In this document: piece after piece, positions 21,096-30,920 of the stretch
Layout of the letters: each line of letters starts with the position of its first letter
How positions within the stretch are numbered: the first letter of the stretch is position 1
Source of the DNA: Protopterus annectens
Taxonomy: Eukaryota; Chordata; Ceratodontiformes; Protopteridae
DNA length: 64,000 bases
Reading direction: 5' to 3'
Assembly: GCF_019279795.1 (NCBI RefSeq)
Contig: NC_056737.1
Span: forward strand, 43,723,946-43,787,945
The notes under the pieces: model-generated
Told to the model about the DNA's origin: nothing
Database searches by the model: none
What the model saw: the letters and a program-made list of their open reading frames with translations, nothing else
Translations under genes and position numbers: made by a program

Positions 21096-21901
21096 TCCAA
21101 TACAGTTACTCTTCCTAGAACAGAATATTCTGAGCCAATTATTGAAATCAATCACTTTTTGTTTAGTCTGTGACATCATTCTAGGTGAGGGTAGTATACT
21201 ACTCAAGGCTAGGGACATACATGCCTGGAACACATACTCAGGGAGCTCAACCATATCTCTCTTCATGTCTTCATAAAGTCCAGTGAGGTACGTCTCAGGT
21301 CATTCACACCAACATGAACTATGACAGTCATAACAGTATTTGTTGCTGAGAGAAGCATATGTCATCTGACGAATCCTGGCACCGGACAGGCAGCTAACCG
21401 TGACTTTGTCCTGGTGAGTGGGACCCTCCATGTGTCTCACTATTGTCTCTCCAATGACAAGAAAATTTGTTTTTTGAGTGTTAAACCTTACTGGCTTGGT
21501 AGGTAAGATACTGGTGTTGCTATGTGTCATGGGCGCTGTGGGGACTGAGTTAGTTGTAGCAGTCTTGTGTTTTGGAAGTCTCTGTTGTCTCAGTAAGTTT
21601 TTCGAGAGAAACTCCACGTATGTGGATTTACATGTTTGATAAGTACTATGTGTATGAGTAGTGGTAGTATAAGCATATGTAGCAGTGGGTGAGTTGAAAA
21701 CCTTCTCTGTGTTACTGCTTTGAGTGAGCGATAGCATGCATCCTAGATTCTTGGTATAAATACATCTCTTGCACTCTGTAACACTGTAACAGTGTGTATT
21801 AGTAGAGGGTTGTCGGTGTACATCAGGCAATTGCTAAACTGCCTCAAGAGACCCAAGTCAACAAGGTTGGCAGGAGAAACAAGGATAGTCCAACTGTCCA
21901 T
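21096..21901 (-). pseudogene. CR1 ORF1 (SGNH esterase-like), 3'-truncated and frameshifted
   Basis: On the minus strand an ATG at 21901 begins a frame related to the ORF1 at 546 (MDSWTILVSPANLVDLG). After a frameshift come TECKRC (second CxxC), FLVIGETIVRHME (GDS changed to GET, so the nucleophile serine is lost), KVTVSCLSGARIRQMT, and then MKRDMVELPEYV and SSILPSPRMM. It breaks off at about 21096 in the FNNWL region, before the DG-x-H block. It contains the 5' part of a CR1 but no ORF2. It abuts the plus-strand CR1 tail to tail, so the pair is probably the product of a rearrangement or two insertions. Confidence 0.78.
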
Positions 21902-22059
21902 AATGCTAGATTGAAGACTGTTGTCACTAGGGGATGGCTACTCAGAATCGAGGAGGGCCTCAATGGATGGATATGTCTGCCTGAGTTTTACGGAAAAATT
22001 GATGAATTTAACTGTCCAGCTTTGGCGCATAACTGCATGGCACTGGACAACAATGCACA

Positions 22060-22230
22060 AACAAGCAGAAACCTGCTCAAATGAAGGGCCTAACCACCAG
22101 AAGCTAAAAACTTCAAAAGAAAACTTTAAAAAGATTCAAAAGGATGAAGGAGAATGCCTATTCCAAGCCCTAGACCACCCTCCCTTTACCAGACAGGTCC
22201 CAATCAGCACAATTCTCTCACAAAAGTGCA
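22060..22230 (+). repeat. Direct repeat, left copy (R4 leader-like)
   Basis: Positions 22060-22230 and 23104-23280 share the same 170-180 bp, from aagcagaaacctgctcaaat to aattctctcacaaaagtgca, at roughly 85 percent identity by eye. The right copy runs straight into the R4 LINE N-terminal frame. The left copy is therefore likely a second 5' fragment of the same family rather than an LTR. Confidence 0.7.
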
Positions 22231-22738
22231 CATAAACCCCTTCCGATCCAAGAGGGCCTGAAAAATATGCTTGGAACAAACAAACCACTACAAACAGTTC
22301 CAGAAGTAGCAAGCCTGTATATAGACTATGCTACAGCTACTAGCTACCCTAGTTTCAGTGGGAAACAATACAGAATGTTTAAAACATCAGAAAAATAGCA
22401 GTGAGACACTTAAAAAAACATTTAAATCAGCAGAAAATCAGCAAGGAGTCTCTAAAGAATTTTTTAAACAGTTAACAGATCAGTTATTTAAATACTGCTT
22501 TGGCAAGGAAAACCAGAACAAGCAGAACAGATAGCTTAAAAACAGTGAAAATTACCAGCAAACACTTAAACAGTAAAACTAACAAAAAAGCTTTATAAAC
22601 AGTGAAAATAGCAATAAAATTTGATTTAAAAGGCAAAATAAAGTAGAATATTGCAGTGCAGCAGTGTAGTTTACTACACAGTAAATAAATACAGAATAAA
22701 AGTAGGAGCTAGGCAATACGAAAGTGCAGTAAAACTGT
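22231..22738. other. No recognised feature
   Basis: A-rich DNA with repeated aaacagt motifs (22440-22640). No gene is visible. Confidence 0.45.
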
Positions 22739-22955
22739 CTTTCGGCTTTTCCTGGTTAGGGGTCGCCACATCGGAACTCCGGTCCGCTAATGATTGGCAG
22801 TAGAGTTTTACATGCTGGCTTGCCGGGCCTAACGCACAACCTTCAGCGAAGGAACGCCCATTCACGCATGTCGACACACAGAAGACGCTCTAACTGAGAA
22901 TCGAAAGTGCAACGTCTAACTGTGAGGCGACAAAGCTATCACAGCACCACCACCG
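22739..22955 (-). mobile_element. tRNA-derived SINE, copy 1
   Basis: On the minus strand the head reads GGTGCTGTGATAGCTTTGTC and GCCTCACAG (box A side), then a TTTCGATTCTC box B-like site. The body ends with TGTGGCGACCCCTAACC and GAAAAGCCGAAAG. This 3' end and a tRNA-like head with GCCTCACAG are hallmarks of a SINE family widespread in fishes and some amphibians. A second copy is at 59141-59400. Confidence 0.75.
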
Positions 22956-23626
22956 CAGTGCAATACAAAAGTGCAGTAAATAGTACAAATAAGCAAAAAA
23001 CAGGCAACTTATGTTTTTTGTAAGCTCAGAAACCACTAGTCAGCTGGTATCTCATCTCAGAGTTGTGGCTGGTAGCCCACCTCAGTTCAGTTCAGTTCAG
23101 TACAAATAAGCAGAAACCTGCTCAAATGCAGGGCCTAAATACCAAAAGCTAAAACTCTTAAAAAAAAAAAAAACTTTAAAAAGATTCAAAAGGACCAATT
23201 AGGATGCTCATTCCAAGCCCTAGACCAGCCTCCATTTACCAGACAGGTCTCAATCAGAACAATTCTCTCACAAAAGTGCAGAAAGGCCAGTGAGTTTCCA
23301 TATGAAAGAGCAACGAATGACACAGAATGAAACTGAAGAGAATGTGGCACAGGAAAATGCTCTGGAACTTCCTGTAGAATGCCCGCAGGAAATGGAGAAC
23401 AAAGAATGTGCCCTCAGTTTAGAAGAAAATGATCTAAGAAAAGTGTTACTTGATTTAATAGAGATGGACAGACATATTAAGATCAATGAAAGAAATAGAC
23501 TACAGAAAGTCAATAAAACCCAAAAGTTAGAAGTTTAATAAAACAAGTGAATGCAGTAATTAGGACTGTTCATAGAGATTCACAGGATGTAACAGAAGTA
23601 AATAGGATATATTACTGTGCAGCTAC

Positions 23627-24478
23627 TGACTCTGGATAGTAAGGGATGTCATTTAATTGTTGGCAGTCTAGTGGGATATAGCCAGCTATCACATTTATTG
23701 GTGCCAGCGGTGTGAGATTTTTAATTGGATTCCAGTAGCCTGTCGGTAGTTGTCATTAAGGTGTGCACTCTTGACAGCCACAAGGTAAACATTCAGAATT
23801 TAAATCCACCACAGTTTTATTTATTGTTTTTAGTTAGAGAGTCAGGCATAGCAGGCAAGGATATCAGCAGAAAATTTTAGCAAGCTGACAAAAATCCAGT
23901 TGGCTAAGGAGTGTGCAGCCAGAGGATTGGTGCATGCCATCCTGACCAAAGTAGCAATTATTTCAGCCTTGGTTGCAGCTGCAGCTCAGACCAGCCGTTC
24001 AAAGGATATCCAGTTTGGTGTTGGTGATGTGCAGCCTTCTGGGACAGGACAGTCCACCTTTTCTTCAGAGGACCTGAGAATCCATCTGGACTTAGAGAGA
24101 CTGCACCTGGAGGCCAAGGAGAGAATGGGACACTTGTAAGCTGAGGAAGGGGAGAAGAAGCACTTATATGAACTGGAAGCTGAGGCACAACAGCGTCAAC
24201 ATGAACTGGAAGTCAGGCATTTAGAAGCTGAGGAAAATGACAGCTCTGAATTGTGTAATAAGGAGTTACATTTGGGGTGGACAGAGGTATATAGACCAGT
24301 CCCAGAGTGTGGTCTGTTTGTGCACTTAGGGAAAAGTTGTGAACTATTACTCCTGTTTAAGTGACAGTCTCATATTGAAGTCAGTAGTGAAGACTGGAGT
24401 TCCTTAGTTACTGACTCAGGATAGTAAGGGACGTCATTTAATTGTTGGAAGTTCAGTGGGAAATAGCCGGATGGCACA
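23627..24478 (+). mobile_element. Candidate TRIM-like miniature LTR element nested in the R4 LINE
   Basis: Two 67-bp direct repeats (23627-23693 and 24412-24478) both begin TGACTC and end CACA, differing at roughly 10-14 positions. Six bases after the left repeat lies TGGTGCCAGCGG (23699-23710), shaped like a tRNA primer-binding site. The 718-bp interior holds a gag-like fragment. R4 coding sequence stops at the left repeat and resumes just after the right one, so the unit is an insertion. I see no target-site duplication and no clear polypurine tract, and 67 bp is very short for an LTR, so this remains a candidate. Confidence 0.5.
23870..24260 (+). pseudogene. Gypsy gag-like N-terminal fragment
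   Basis: The frame reads KLTKIQLAKECAARGL, then an SALVAAAAQ helix, and after a spacer a charged helical stretch (LDLERLHLEAKERMGHL) that continues past a stop with ELEAEAQQRQHELEVRHLEA. The start resembles the SAP-like helix-extended segment at the N terminus of vertebrate Ty3/gypsy gag proteins, and the Glu/Leu/His-rich heptads resemble their coiled-coil region. The identification is by pattern only. It lies inside the 67-bp direct repeats, and no pol sequence is present. Confidence 0.45.
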
Positions 24479-27219
24479 AAAGTATCAAATGGAGAACTAT
24501 AAAGCCATTAAGATGAGGTGTCACTGTTAGAACAGTATAGAAGGGGGAACAGATGAACAAAAATACTCAGAAAGGTAGACATGATAAAAGCAATGCTCAG
24601 TATCAAAAGAGATCAGGATCTACCATGCTCTATCGCAAACAATAAAATAAAAACATCAGAACAGGGGAAAAAAACTTGAAGATATGTTGATAAACAAAGG
24701 AAAACTACAAAATAAGCAATTTATAAAGAACTGGGAAACCAGGAAAAAGGAACTGAAACATCACAAAAAAAAGAAGACAGATACATTTTGGAAAAATATC
24801 TATGATGATTCTGTGGAACATAACAAAGATGCTAAATGGATAGAGGAAGTAAAAGAAGTTCAAATGTACAGGATATGAAATGGGATGAAGTAATGGCCAG
24901 AGAGATTGAAACAAAGTCAAGAAAAGCTCCTAACTGGAAAACTCCAGGCCCAGATACAGTAACATCTTTACATCAAGATTTAGCCATAAGTAAGAACTAT
25001 TTGTATGTGCACGCCAAAGAGACACTAACCTGATTAACAACAGAAAAAAATAATGCACCTACTTAAGAGCAAACCTGCAAACTATCCTAAAAACAACAGG
25101 CCAATACTTGCCTTCTGACGACCTATAAGCTATATACTGGAATTGATGCAGACAGAGTTTACAGTCATTTAGAAGAAAACTCAGTCATGGCAATAGAGGG
25201 TAATAAAAGAAAGTCATATGGAACAAAGGATTATTTGTTGTTAAAATCATAATGGAGAACTCTGGCTCATTTGTTGTTAAATAAAATCTTAATGGAGAAC
25301 TGTAAAAAGGGGAAGAATCTAAGTATGGCATGGATAGAACCATGAAACAGTGGCAAACCACCTTGTAGTTAAGCCATGATAAAGGACAAATTATTATTCG
25401 AGAGACAGGGTGACTGTCATCACTGCTCTTCTGTCTTGATCTTAACCCATTAAGCTGTCTTCTTAACAGATTATGTCATGGCTACAATTTGGCTCCCGTG
25501 TACACACTTCTCATCTTCTTTTTGTGAATGATTTAAAACTGTATAGCTCATCAGATGAGGAACTGAAAGTACAACTGCAAGTGATCAAAACTTCTTCAGA
25601 TGACATAAGAATGCCATTTGGTCTTGATAAACTTGCAAACGCAACCTTTAAAGCAGGAAAGATGCAGCACCAAAAAACATCAGTTTGGGACAGGAATGTG
25701 ACGTAAAAGAACTTGAGCAAGAGGGAGTGTATAAATATTTGGGAACTGATGAAAGATCAACAACAAAATATGAATCAATGGGAATAAAACTTAGTAAGAA
25801 ATATTTTAGAAGACTTAAATTAATACTGAAAACAGAGTTGACAACTAGTAACAAAGTCCAAGCTATATACCAATTTGCTCTTCCTGTCCTAACATACAGT
25901 TCTGTAGTGACGGACTGGCCCCAAATGGTGTTGGATTGGTTGGACAGGAAGACAAGAAGGATGCTTCATGCTCATCAAATGATTTATAAAAATCAGTGCA
26001 TACCAAAACTATATATTCCCTGTTCTGAAGGAGGTATGGGCCTTCTCAAACTTGATTACATGTACATAACTGTAATCATGGGACTGCATACATGTCTGCT
26101 GACCTCACAAGACCCAAACATATTGAAAGTTTTAAAACATGAGGAGAATAAGTTTAAGATGACTTCCTTGCTTAGTTTAGCAGAAGCATATTGGCGTTAA
26201 GTGGGAATGGAAATCAGACCAGAAATAGATAAAACTCAGGTAGCAACGGAATGTGCCAAAAATACAAAAGAAAGAATATAAGGTGAAGGATCAAAAGGCA
26301 AGAAATGTGGAAAATACATAAATATAGTTGCAAGTGTAGAAAATTCTTGGAAAAACCTCATGTTGATCAGGACTGAATGCAGGAATGGTTAAGGAGAGGT
26401 GAATTTAAACCAAAAGATGAAAGGTTAATATTGGCAGACCAAGATAGTGGACTACGTATACGTTGGTTTACAAAGTCCATTGAACATGTGGGAGAAAGAG
26501 ACAAATGTAGGTTTTGTAAAACAAAACTGGAAACTGTCAAACATCTTGTTGCTGATTGTGTGTGATATACTAATGGCAGAAGGGCTGTATACTGAAAGGC
26601 ATAATAATGTGGCAATACTGTTGCATTAGGGATTATGCAAACATTATAATACCGAAGTAGCTGAAAAACTGGAGACACGAGCCCCAAAGCATCATTAAAA
26701 ATGGTGAAGTTTATATTACATGGGCTCACCCATTAATAACAGTTCAAAAAATAGATGCGAGAAAACCAGATACTGTAGTCCATGAAAAGAGGACAAAAGT
26801 AGCCTTGTTCACCGAAATTGCTACATCCAGTGATAACAGTGTTTCACTTACAGCGAGAAACACAAAGTCATAAAATACCAGGATTTGGAGGCAGAAACAA
26901 GGGCAATGTGGAAGAAGGAAACACAGACAGCTCCAATAGTAGTAAGAGCAACGGGTCTTATAAAAAAAGAATATACAATCGTATTAGATATGCTACTGAT
27001 ACATATAACTGCATACGAATTGCAGGAGGAGTCATTACTGGGCATATTGTTGGTGCTGTGAAGAGCACTTCTCACTAACATCAAAGACTGAAACAATACT
27101 AATTTCACAAACTTTAACCATACTTTTACTTAGGAATGGGGTCCATTCCTGTCATTATATTAGAAACCCAAAAGACTTGGAGAAATTAAAAAAAAAAAAA
27201 AAAAACAGTGGGGCACCCC

Positions 27220-27345
27220 TCTAATGCTACACTGCAGTGTCAGCAATCAAATTACTTGGAGTGGGAAAAGAACCCACACCATTCTGGTCTTCCAGCACCA
27301 AAACAAGTGTGTTACCTGTTGTGCCACTGGCACTGCAATTACCAC
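27220..27345 (-). mobile_element. Candidate tRNA-like SINE fragment
   Basis: On the minus strand AGTGGCACAACAGGTAACAC resembles box A, and GTGTGGGTTCTTTTCCCACT holds a degenerate box B about 45 bases later. It lies next to the A-rich tail of the R4 LINE. The tail of the SINE itself is not clear. Confidence 0.42.
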
Positions 27346-27527
27346 AGGTTGTCTGATGGCTAAGCCATGCTTACTAATTATTAGGAGTCCCCATGTGAGT
27401 TACTGGAATTTTTGGGATTCTATTAGGTGTTTGCTCTTTGACTGGAGTTTCCTTCTGGGCTTGTAACATTGTATTATACTACAAATGGCTTGGTGTAGTA
27501 TTTTATGTGTCATTATGAGCAGTCTAT

Positions 27528-27629
27528 ATAGGTTCATAGGTGGTTAATAGGCGATCAGCCTAACAGACATTTTAAGCCTAGCCAACCTTACCCCAAACTT
27601 ACAAAAACATTGTTGACATGTCTAAGGAA
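27528..27629 (-). mobile_element. CR1-like LINE 3' end, left part of a copy split by DIRS 2
   Basis: The sequence ggttcataggtggttaatag to aagcctagccaaccttaccc matches the CR1 3' end at 38808-38880 read on the minus strand. It stops at the DIRS copy 2 left terminus. The next part of CR1 resumes at 32809, beyond the DIRS element, in the same orientation and order. Confidence 0.8.
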
Positions 27630-27966
27630 AGTACAGTTGTGTACACTTACCATAAATGTAGATGTTCGAGTGTATTCACTGTTGCAGTCATCACATTTGG
27701 GTTACATCTGCTCTCGGTGGGCCCGAATAGTAGAGGCTTAGTATTTCTGCATCAGTTGCTGTCACTTCAGGACTGATGTCAGGTCATCAGTAGTATAAAG
27801 TAAGGCAACCGACGCCATTACATCAGTTTTCCTTGCCCTGTCAGGAGCCCCTGAAGTGGGAGCCAGGTTGTAGTGGAAGAACTCCACCAGTAGAAAGTAA
27901 ATACCAAAATGTTCCTTGTAAGGAGAGAGAGACAGAAAGAAGAGGGGGATGGAGGGAGGGAAACCA

Positions 27967-28068
27967 GGACTGAAACAGCGAATACACTTGAACATCTACA
28001 TTTATGGTAAGTGTACACAACTGTACTATGTTCTTCATGTTTTACTGTTGCAGTCATCACATTTGGGA
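27967..28068. repeat. ICR of DIRS copy 2
   Basis: The left half (aatacacttgaacatctaca to gtgtacacaactgt) is complementary to the left terminus at 27630-27680. The right half (tatgttcttcatgttttact to catcacatttggg) is complementary to the right terminus at 32765-32808. Confidence 0.9.
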
Positions 28069-28121
28069 TGATTCCCAAAGCTGAGGAAAAGGTTGAGGCA
28101 GTCAAGGAGACTAGGGGCTGG

Positions 28122-29435
28122 CTAGGATGCCCTGAAAGACTGCAGTGGCAAAGCCTGCCCTGGATTTGGAGAACATAGGCAGGTGGTAATGCTTGGTGAA
28201 AGTGTGAACAGATGTCCAGGTGGCAGCCTCCAGGATGTCCCTGGTGGGGACTCCTCAGAGGAAATCTGCAGAGATGGAGGCTGCTCTGGTGGAGTGAGTC
28301 CTGACCCCCTTAGGGAGAGGTTTTCCATGTTGCTTGTAACATAAATGGATGTAGTCTGCTATCCATTTGGAAATTGTTTGCTTGGGGATGGCTTTGCCCT
28401 CTGCCCCTGCAGCAAAGCTAACCAGTAACTGATCAGACTTTCTGAATGATTTAGTCCTGTCTAGATATAATCTGAACTGTCTGTGCACATCTATAGACTG
28501 CAGGATCCTTTCACTCTTGTTTTGTGGGTTGGGGTAAAATGTGGGCAAATGAATGGATTGGTTGAGAGCCACACTGGACACCACTTTGGGCATAAATGAT
28601 GGGTTAGTCCTGAGGAAAACCCTGTCAGCATGGAAGATGACGAAGGGCTTCACAGCCATGAGTGCTTGTAGCTTCGAGACTATTCTGGCTGAAGTGATGG
28701 CCAGAAGAAAAGCTGTCTTCCAGGATAGAAATTTTAACTCTGCTGAAGATGTTGGTTCAAAGGGGGGGGCAGGGTGAGCTTTTCCAACACAAAGTTAAAG
28801 TCCCAAGCTGGGGCAGGTGCTCATCTGGGTGGCCTCAAGTTGCTATCCCCTCTTAGGAATTGTTTGATCAGAGGGTGTGAGAAAAGGGGCTTCTCAGTGT
28901 GGAAATGAGCAGAGATAGCAGAGGCATGAATTTTAATAGAGGAAAAAGAGAGACCACTGTGTAGCAGGTCAGCTAAGTAATCCAAGATGAGAGGTAGGGA
29001 GGGCTGTGCCATATCAGCTCCCTTAGCCTGAATCCAAGTGCAGAACCTTTTCCATTTGTCAGCATAAGACACTCTAGTGCTAGGGCATCTGGCCTCACGT
29101 ATAACATCTAGAACCTGTTTACTGAGGTTGGCAGATTGATCATTGGTCAGGGAATAAGCCAGACTGCCAAACTGTGGGTCTCCAATTGGGGATGCATGAA
29201 TTCTCCTTCCCCCTGGGTCACAAAGGTTGGGGTCTGAGTGAGACGCCATGGTGGCAGTGGGGACAGGCTGTGCAGCAGTGGGTACCAGTGCTGGTGAGGC
29301 CAGTCTGGAGCAATAAGAATTGTCCTTGGTATTTTCTCCCTTATTTTGAGCAGTACCCTGGTGGTGAGAGGTAATGGAGGAAATGCATAGACCGATAGAT
29401 TGACCGAGGGGAAGGACAGGGCATCCACTTTCCAA
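28122..29435 (-). pseudogene. DIRS tyrosine recombinase, copy 2, frameshifted
   Basis: Three pieces in different frames cover the gene: 29435-28821 (N-terminal core-binding region, CPSTRVSYADKWKRF), 28659-28255 (catalytic middle and HSTRAA), and 28250-28122 (the tyrosine region, HTFTKHYHL in a third frame). The arginine block lies across the break near 28680. All catalytic residues can be placed, but no single frame joins them. Confidence 0.85.
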
Positions 29436-30920
29436 GCCATGCAGTGATGCTCCCTAGTGCAGAACTTGCTGAGCTAATGGTTGGTGTGGGAGGCAAAGAG
29501 GTCGACCTTCGGTATGCCCCATTTCTGAGTTATTAGGGTGAAGGTTCTTTTGTCTAGCTGCCACTCGTGTGGGTCCAGAAGATTTCTGTTTAAGTGGTCT
29601 GCCAGAGAGTTTAGAGAACCTGGCAGGAATTGTGCTAACAGGTGGAGCTGCATGGCAGAGGCTGTGTGCCAAAGGGTCATGGCCAGCCTGTAGAGGGTAG
29701 AAGTGACTCCCTCCCTGCTTGTTGATATACCACATCACAGTGGTGTTGTCTGTTTTGATTAGGAGAGCCCCTGGGGAGAGAAGGGGCCTGAAAGCTGTCA
29801 ATGTGAACTGGACAGCTAACATCTCTTTTTGGTTGATGTGCAGATGGATTTGCTGTGGGCTTCATTGGCCCTGTATGCACCTGCCATCCAGGAATGCACC
29901 CCAGGCATAGTCTGAAGTGTCTGTGGTGAGAAAGGTAGTCCCTTGTTGTGGGAGCATGCTGCTCCCCACCACAGAAAATCTTTCCTTAGGCAAGGTATCA
30001 TTAAGGTATCATTGGTATAAGAGTTTCCAGGTCTTGAGAGTGCTGACACCAAAGGCTTTTTATGCACCATTGAAGTTTCCTCATATGCAGTCTGGCATAT
30101 GGAATGAGTAGAATGCAAGATGTCATGAACCCCAGAGCTTGCAGTGTTTTCCTTGCAGATAACAAGAGGTCTGGTGGCTAGGTGACAGAAGTAGGCTGTC
30201 AGGTAAGTTTGCTTTTCTGGTGTAAGGAATGCCATCTGGGATGCTGTGTCCAGGCTTACTCCCAGGAATATAATCCTTTGGGTGGGTACTAGTACGGATT
30301 TCTTTTCATTGATAGTGTACCCTAGGGAGGTCAAGTAGGGACTTTACAAAGGCCAGGTGCTTGAGCAGCTTTTCTTGACTGTCTGCCTGAATTAGGCAGT
30401 CGTCTAAGTATTGGTAAATTTGGATATTCCTTTGTCTGCAAAAGGCAATGGTGGGAGCCAGACATTTTGTGAAAACTCTGGGAGCAGTAGATAAGCCAAA
30501 GGGAAGTGCAGAGATCCTGCCCTGAAACGTAGATATTTCCTGCATGACTCCCTGATAGGAATGTGGAGGTAGGCCTCTTTTAGGTCTAGGGTGGCTAGCC
30601 AAGCATCCTTGGAGAACATGGGTAGCAGTTGCTGGAGGGTGAGCATTTTAAATTTTGGTATCACCAGAAAGGTGTTTAAATGGATAGATCGAGGATGGAG
30701 AGCCAGGTGCCCTCTTTTCTGGGTACCAGAAAAAGTCTGGAGTAGAAATCTTGGCCTATCTGTTCTGCAGGAACTAGCTCTATTGCTCCCCATAGAGAGC
30801 AGGGAAAGGACTTGCTTTTTTGCCTCTGCCCACTCGTTTGGAGATAGATCTGGGAGCCATTTTGGGGTTTGAAGAGTGTGGAAAGAAAATCTGTATCCCT
30901 GGGACACTATGTGGAGGACC
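29147..30920 (-). pseudogene. DIRS RT-RNase H-MT-like ORF, copy 2, frameshifted
   Basis: Recognisable blocks, in order on the minus strand, are QGYRFSFHTLQT near 30895, FKMLTLQQLLPMFSK, ATLDLKEAYLHIPI (motif A) near 30600, FGLSTAPRVFTK, YQYLDDCLIQ (motif C) near 30410, a degraded RNase H start, TDNTTVMWYINKQGG near 29740, and the C-terminal APDWPHQHWYP block near 29300. At least four frameshifts separate them. The catalytic aspartates are still present. Confidence 0.85.

Larger units (their letters stand above)
23281..27090 (+). pseudogene. R4-clade LINE ORF (RT plus restriction-like endonuclease), broken
   Basis: The order is: N-terminal acidic and basic segment at 23290-23620, interrupted; a basic linker (NWETRKKELKHHKKKK near 24735); an RT fingers piece (KAPNWKTPGPD); a middle part with SMAWIE near 25325 where the family has its motif A region; HLLFVNDLKLYSS, where the catalytic box reads FVND instead of a DD pair; then a long open stretch at 25685-26200 of thumb sequence (RRLKLILKTELTT, PVLTYSS, GGMGLLKLD). 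The CCHC knuckle and the endonuclease core (KPDTVVHEKR) follow, then KYQDLEAETRAMWKKE near 26870. There are many stops. The changed FVND box shows that this copy had lost RT activity as well as its frame. Confidence 0.83.
23104..27206 (+). mobile_element. R4/Dong (Rex6-like) clade LINE, decayed
   Basis: A single long ORF is recognisable in pieces: an N-terminal segment (INERNRLQKVN near 23485), a linker, an RT with NWKTPGPD near 24940, a HLLFVNDLKLYSS box near 25520, VYKYLG near 25730, a CCHC motif CRFCKTKLETVKHLVADC near 26508, and a C-terminal restriction-like endonuclease region with KPDTVV near 26765. An A19 run at 27187-27206 may be its tail. It is interrupted at 23627-24478 by an LTR-like insert. 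R4-clade LINEs use a restriction-like, not an APE-type, endonuclease, and this is the only such element in the window. Confidence 0.85.

Noticed and set aside
22739..22955. tRNA gene
   Set aside because: Only promoter-box similarity; no cloverleaf, and the conserved 3' body is that of a SINE.
22060..23280. Paired direct repeats as LTRs of a 1.2-kb element
   Set aside because: No TG...CA ends or primer-binding site at the inner edges, and the right copy continues into R4 coding sequence.
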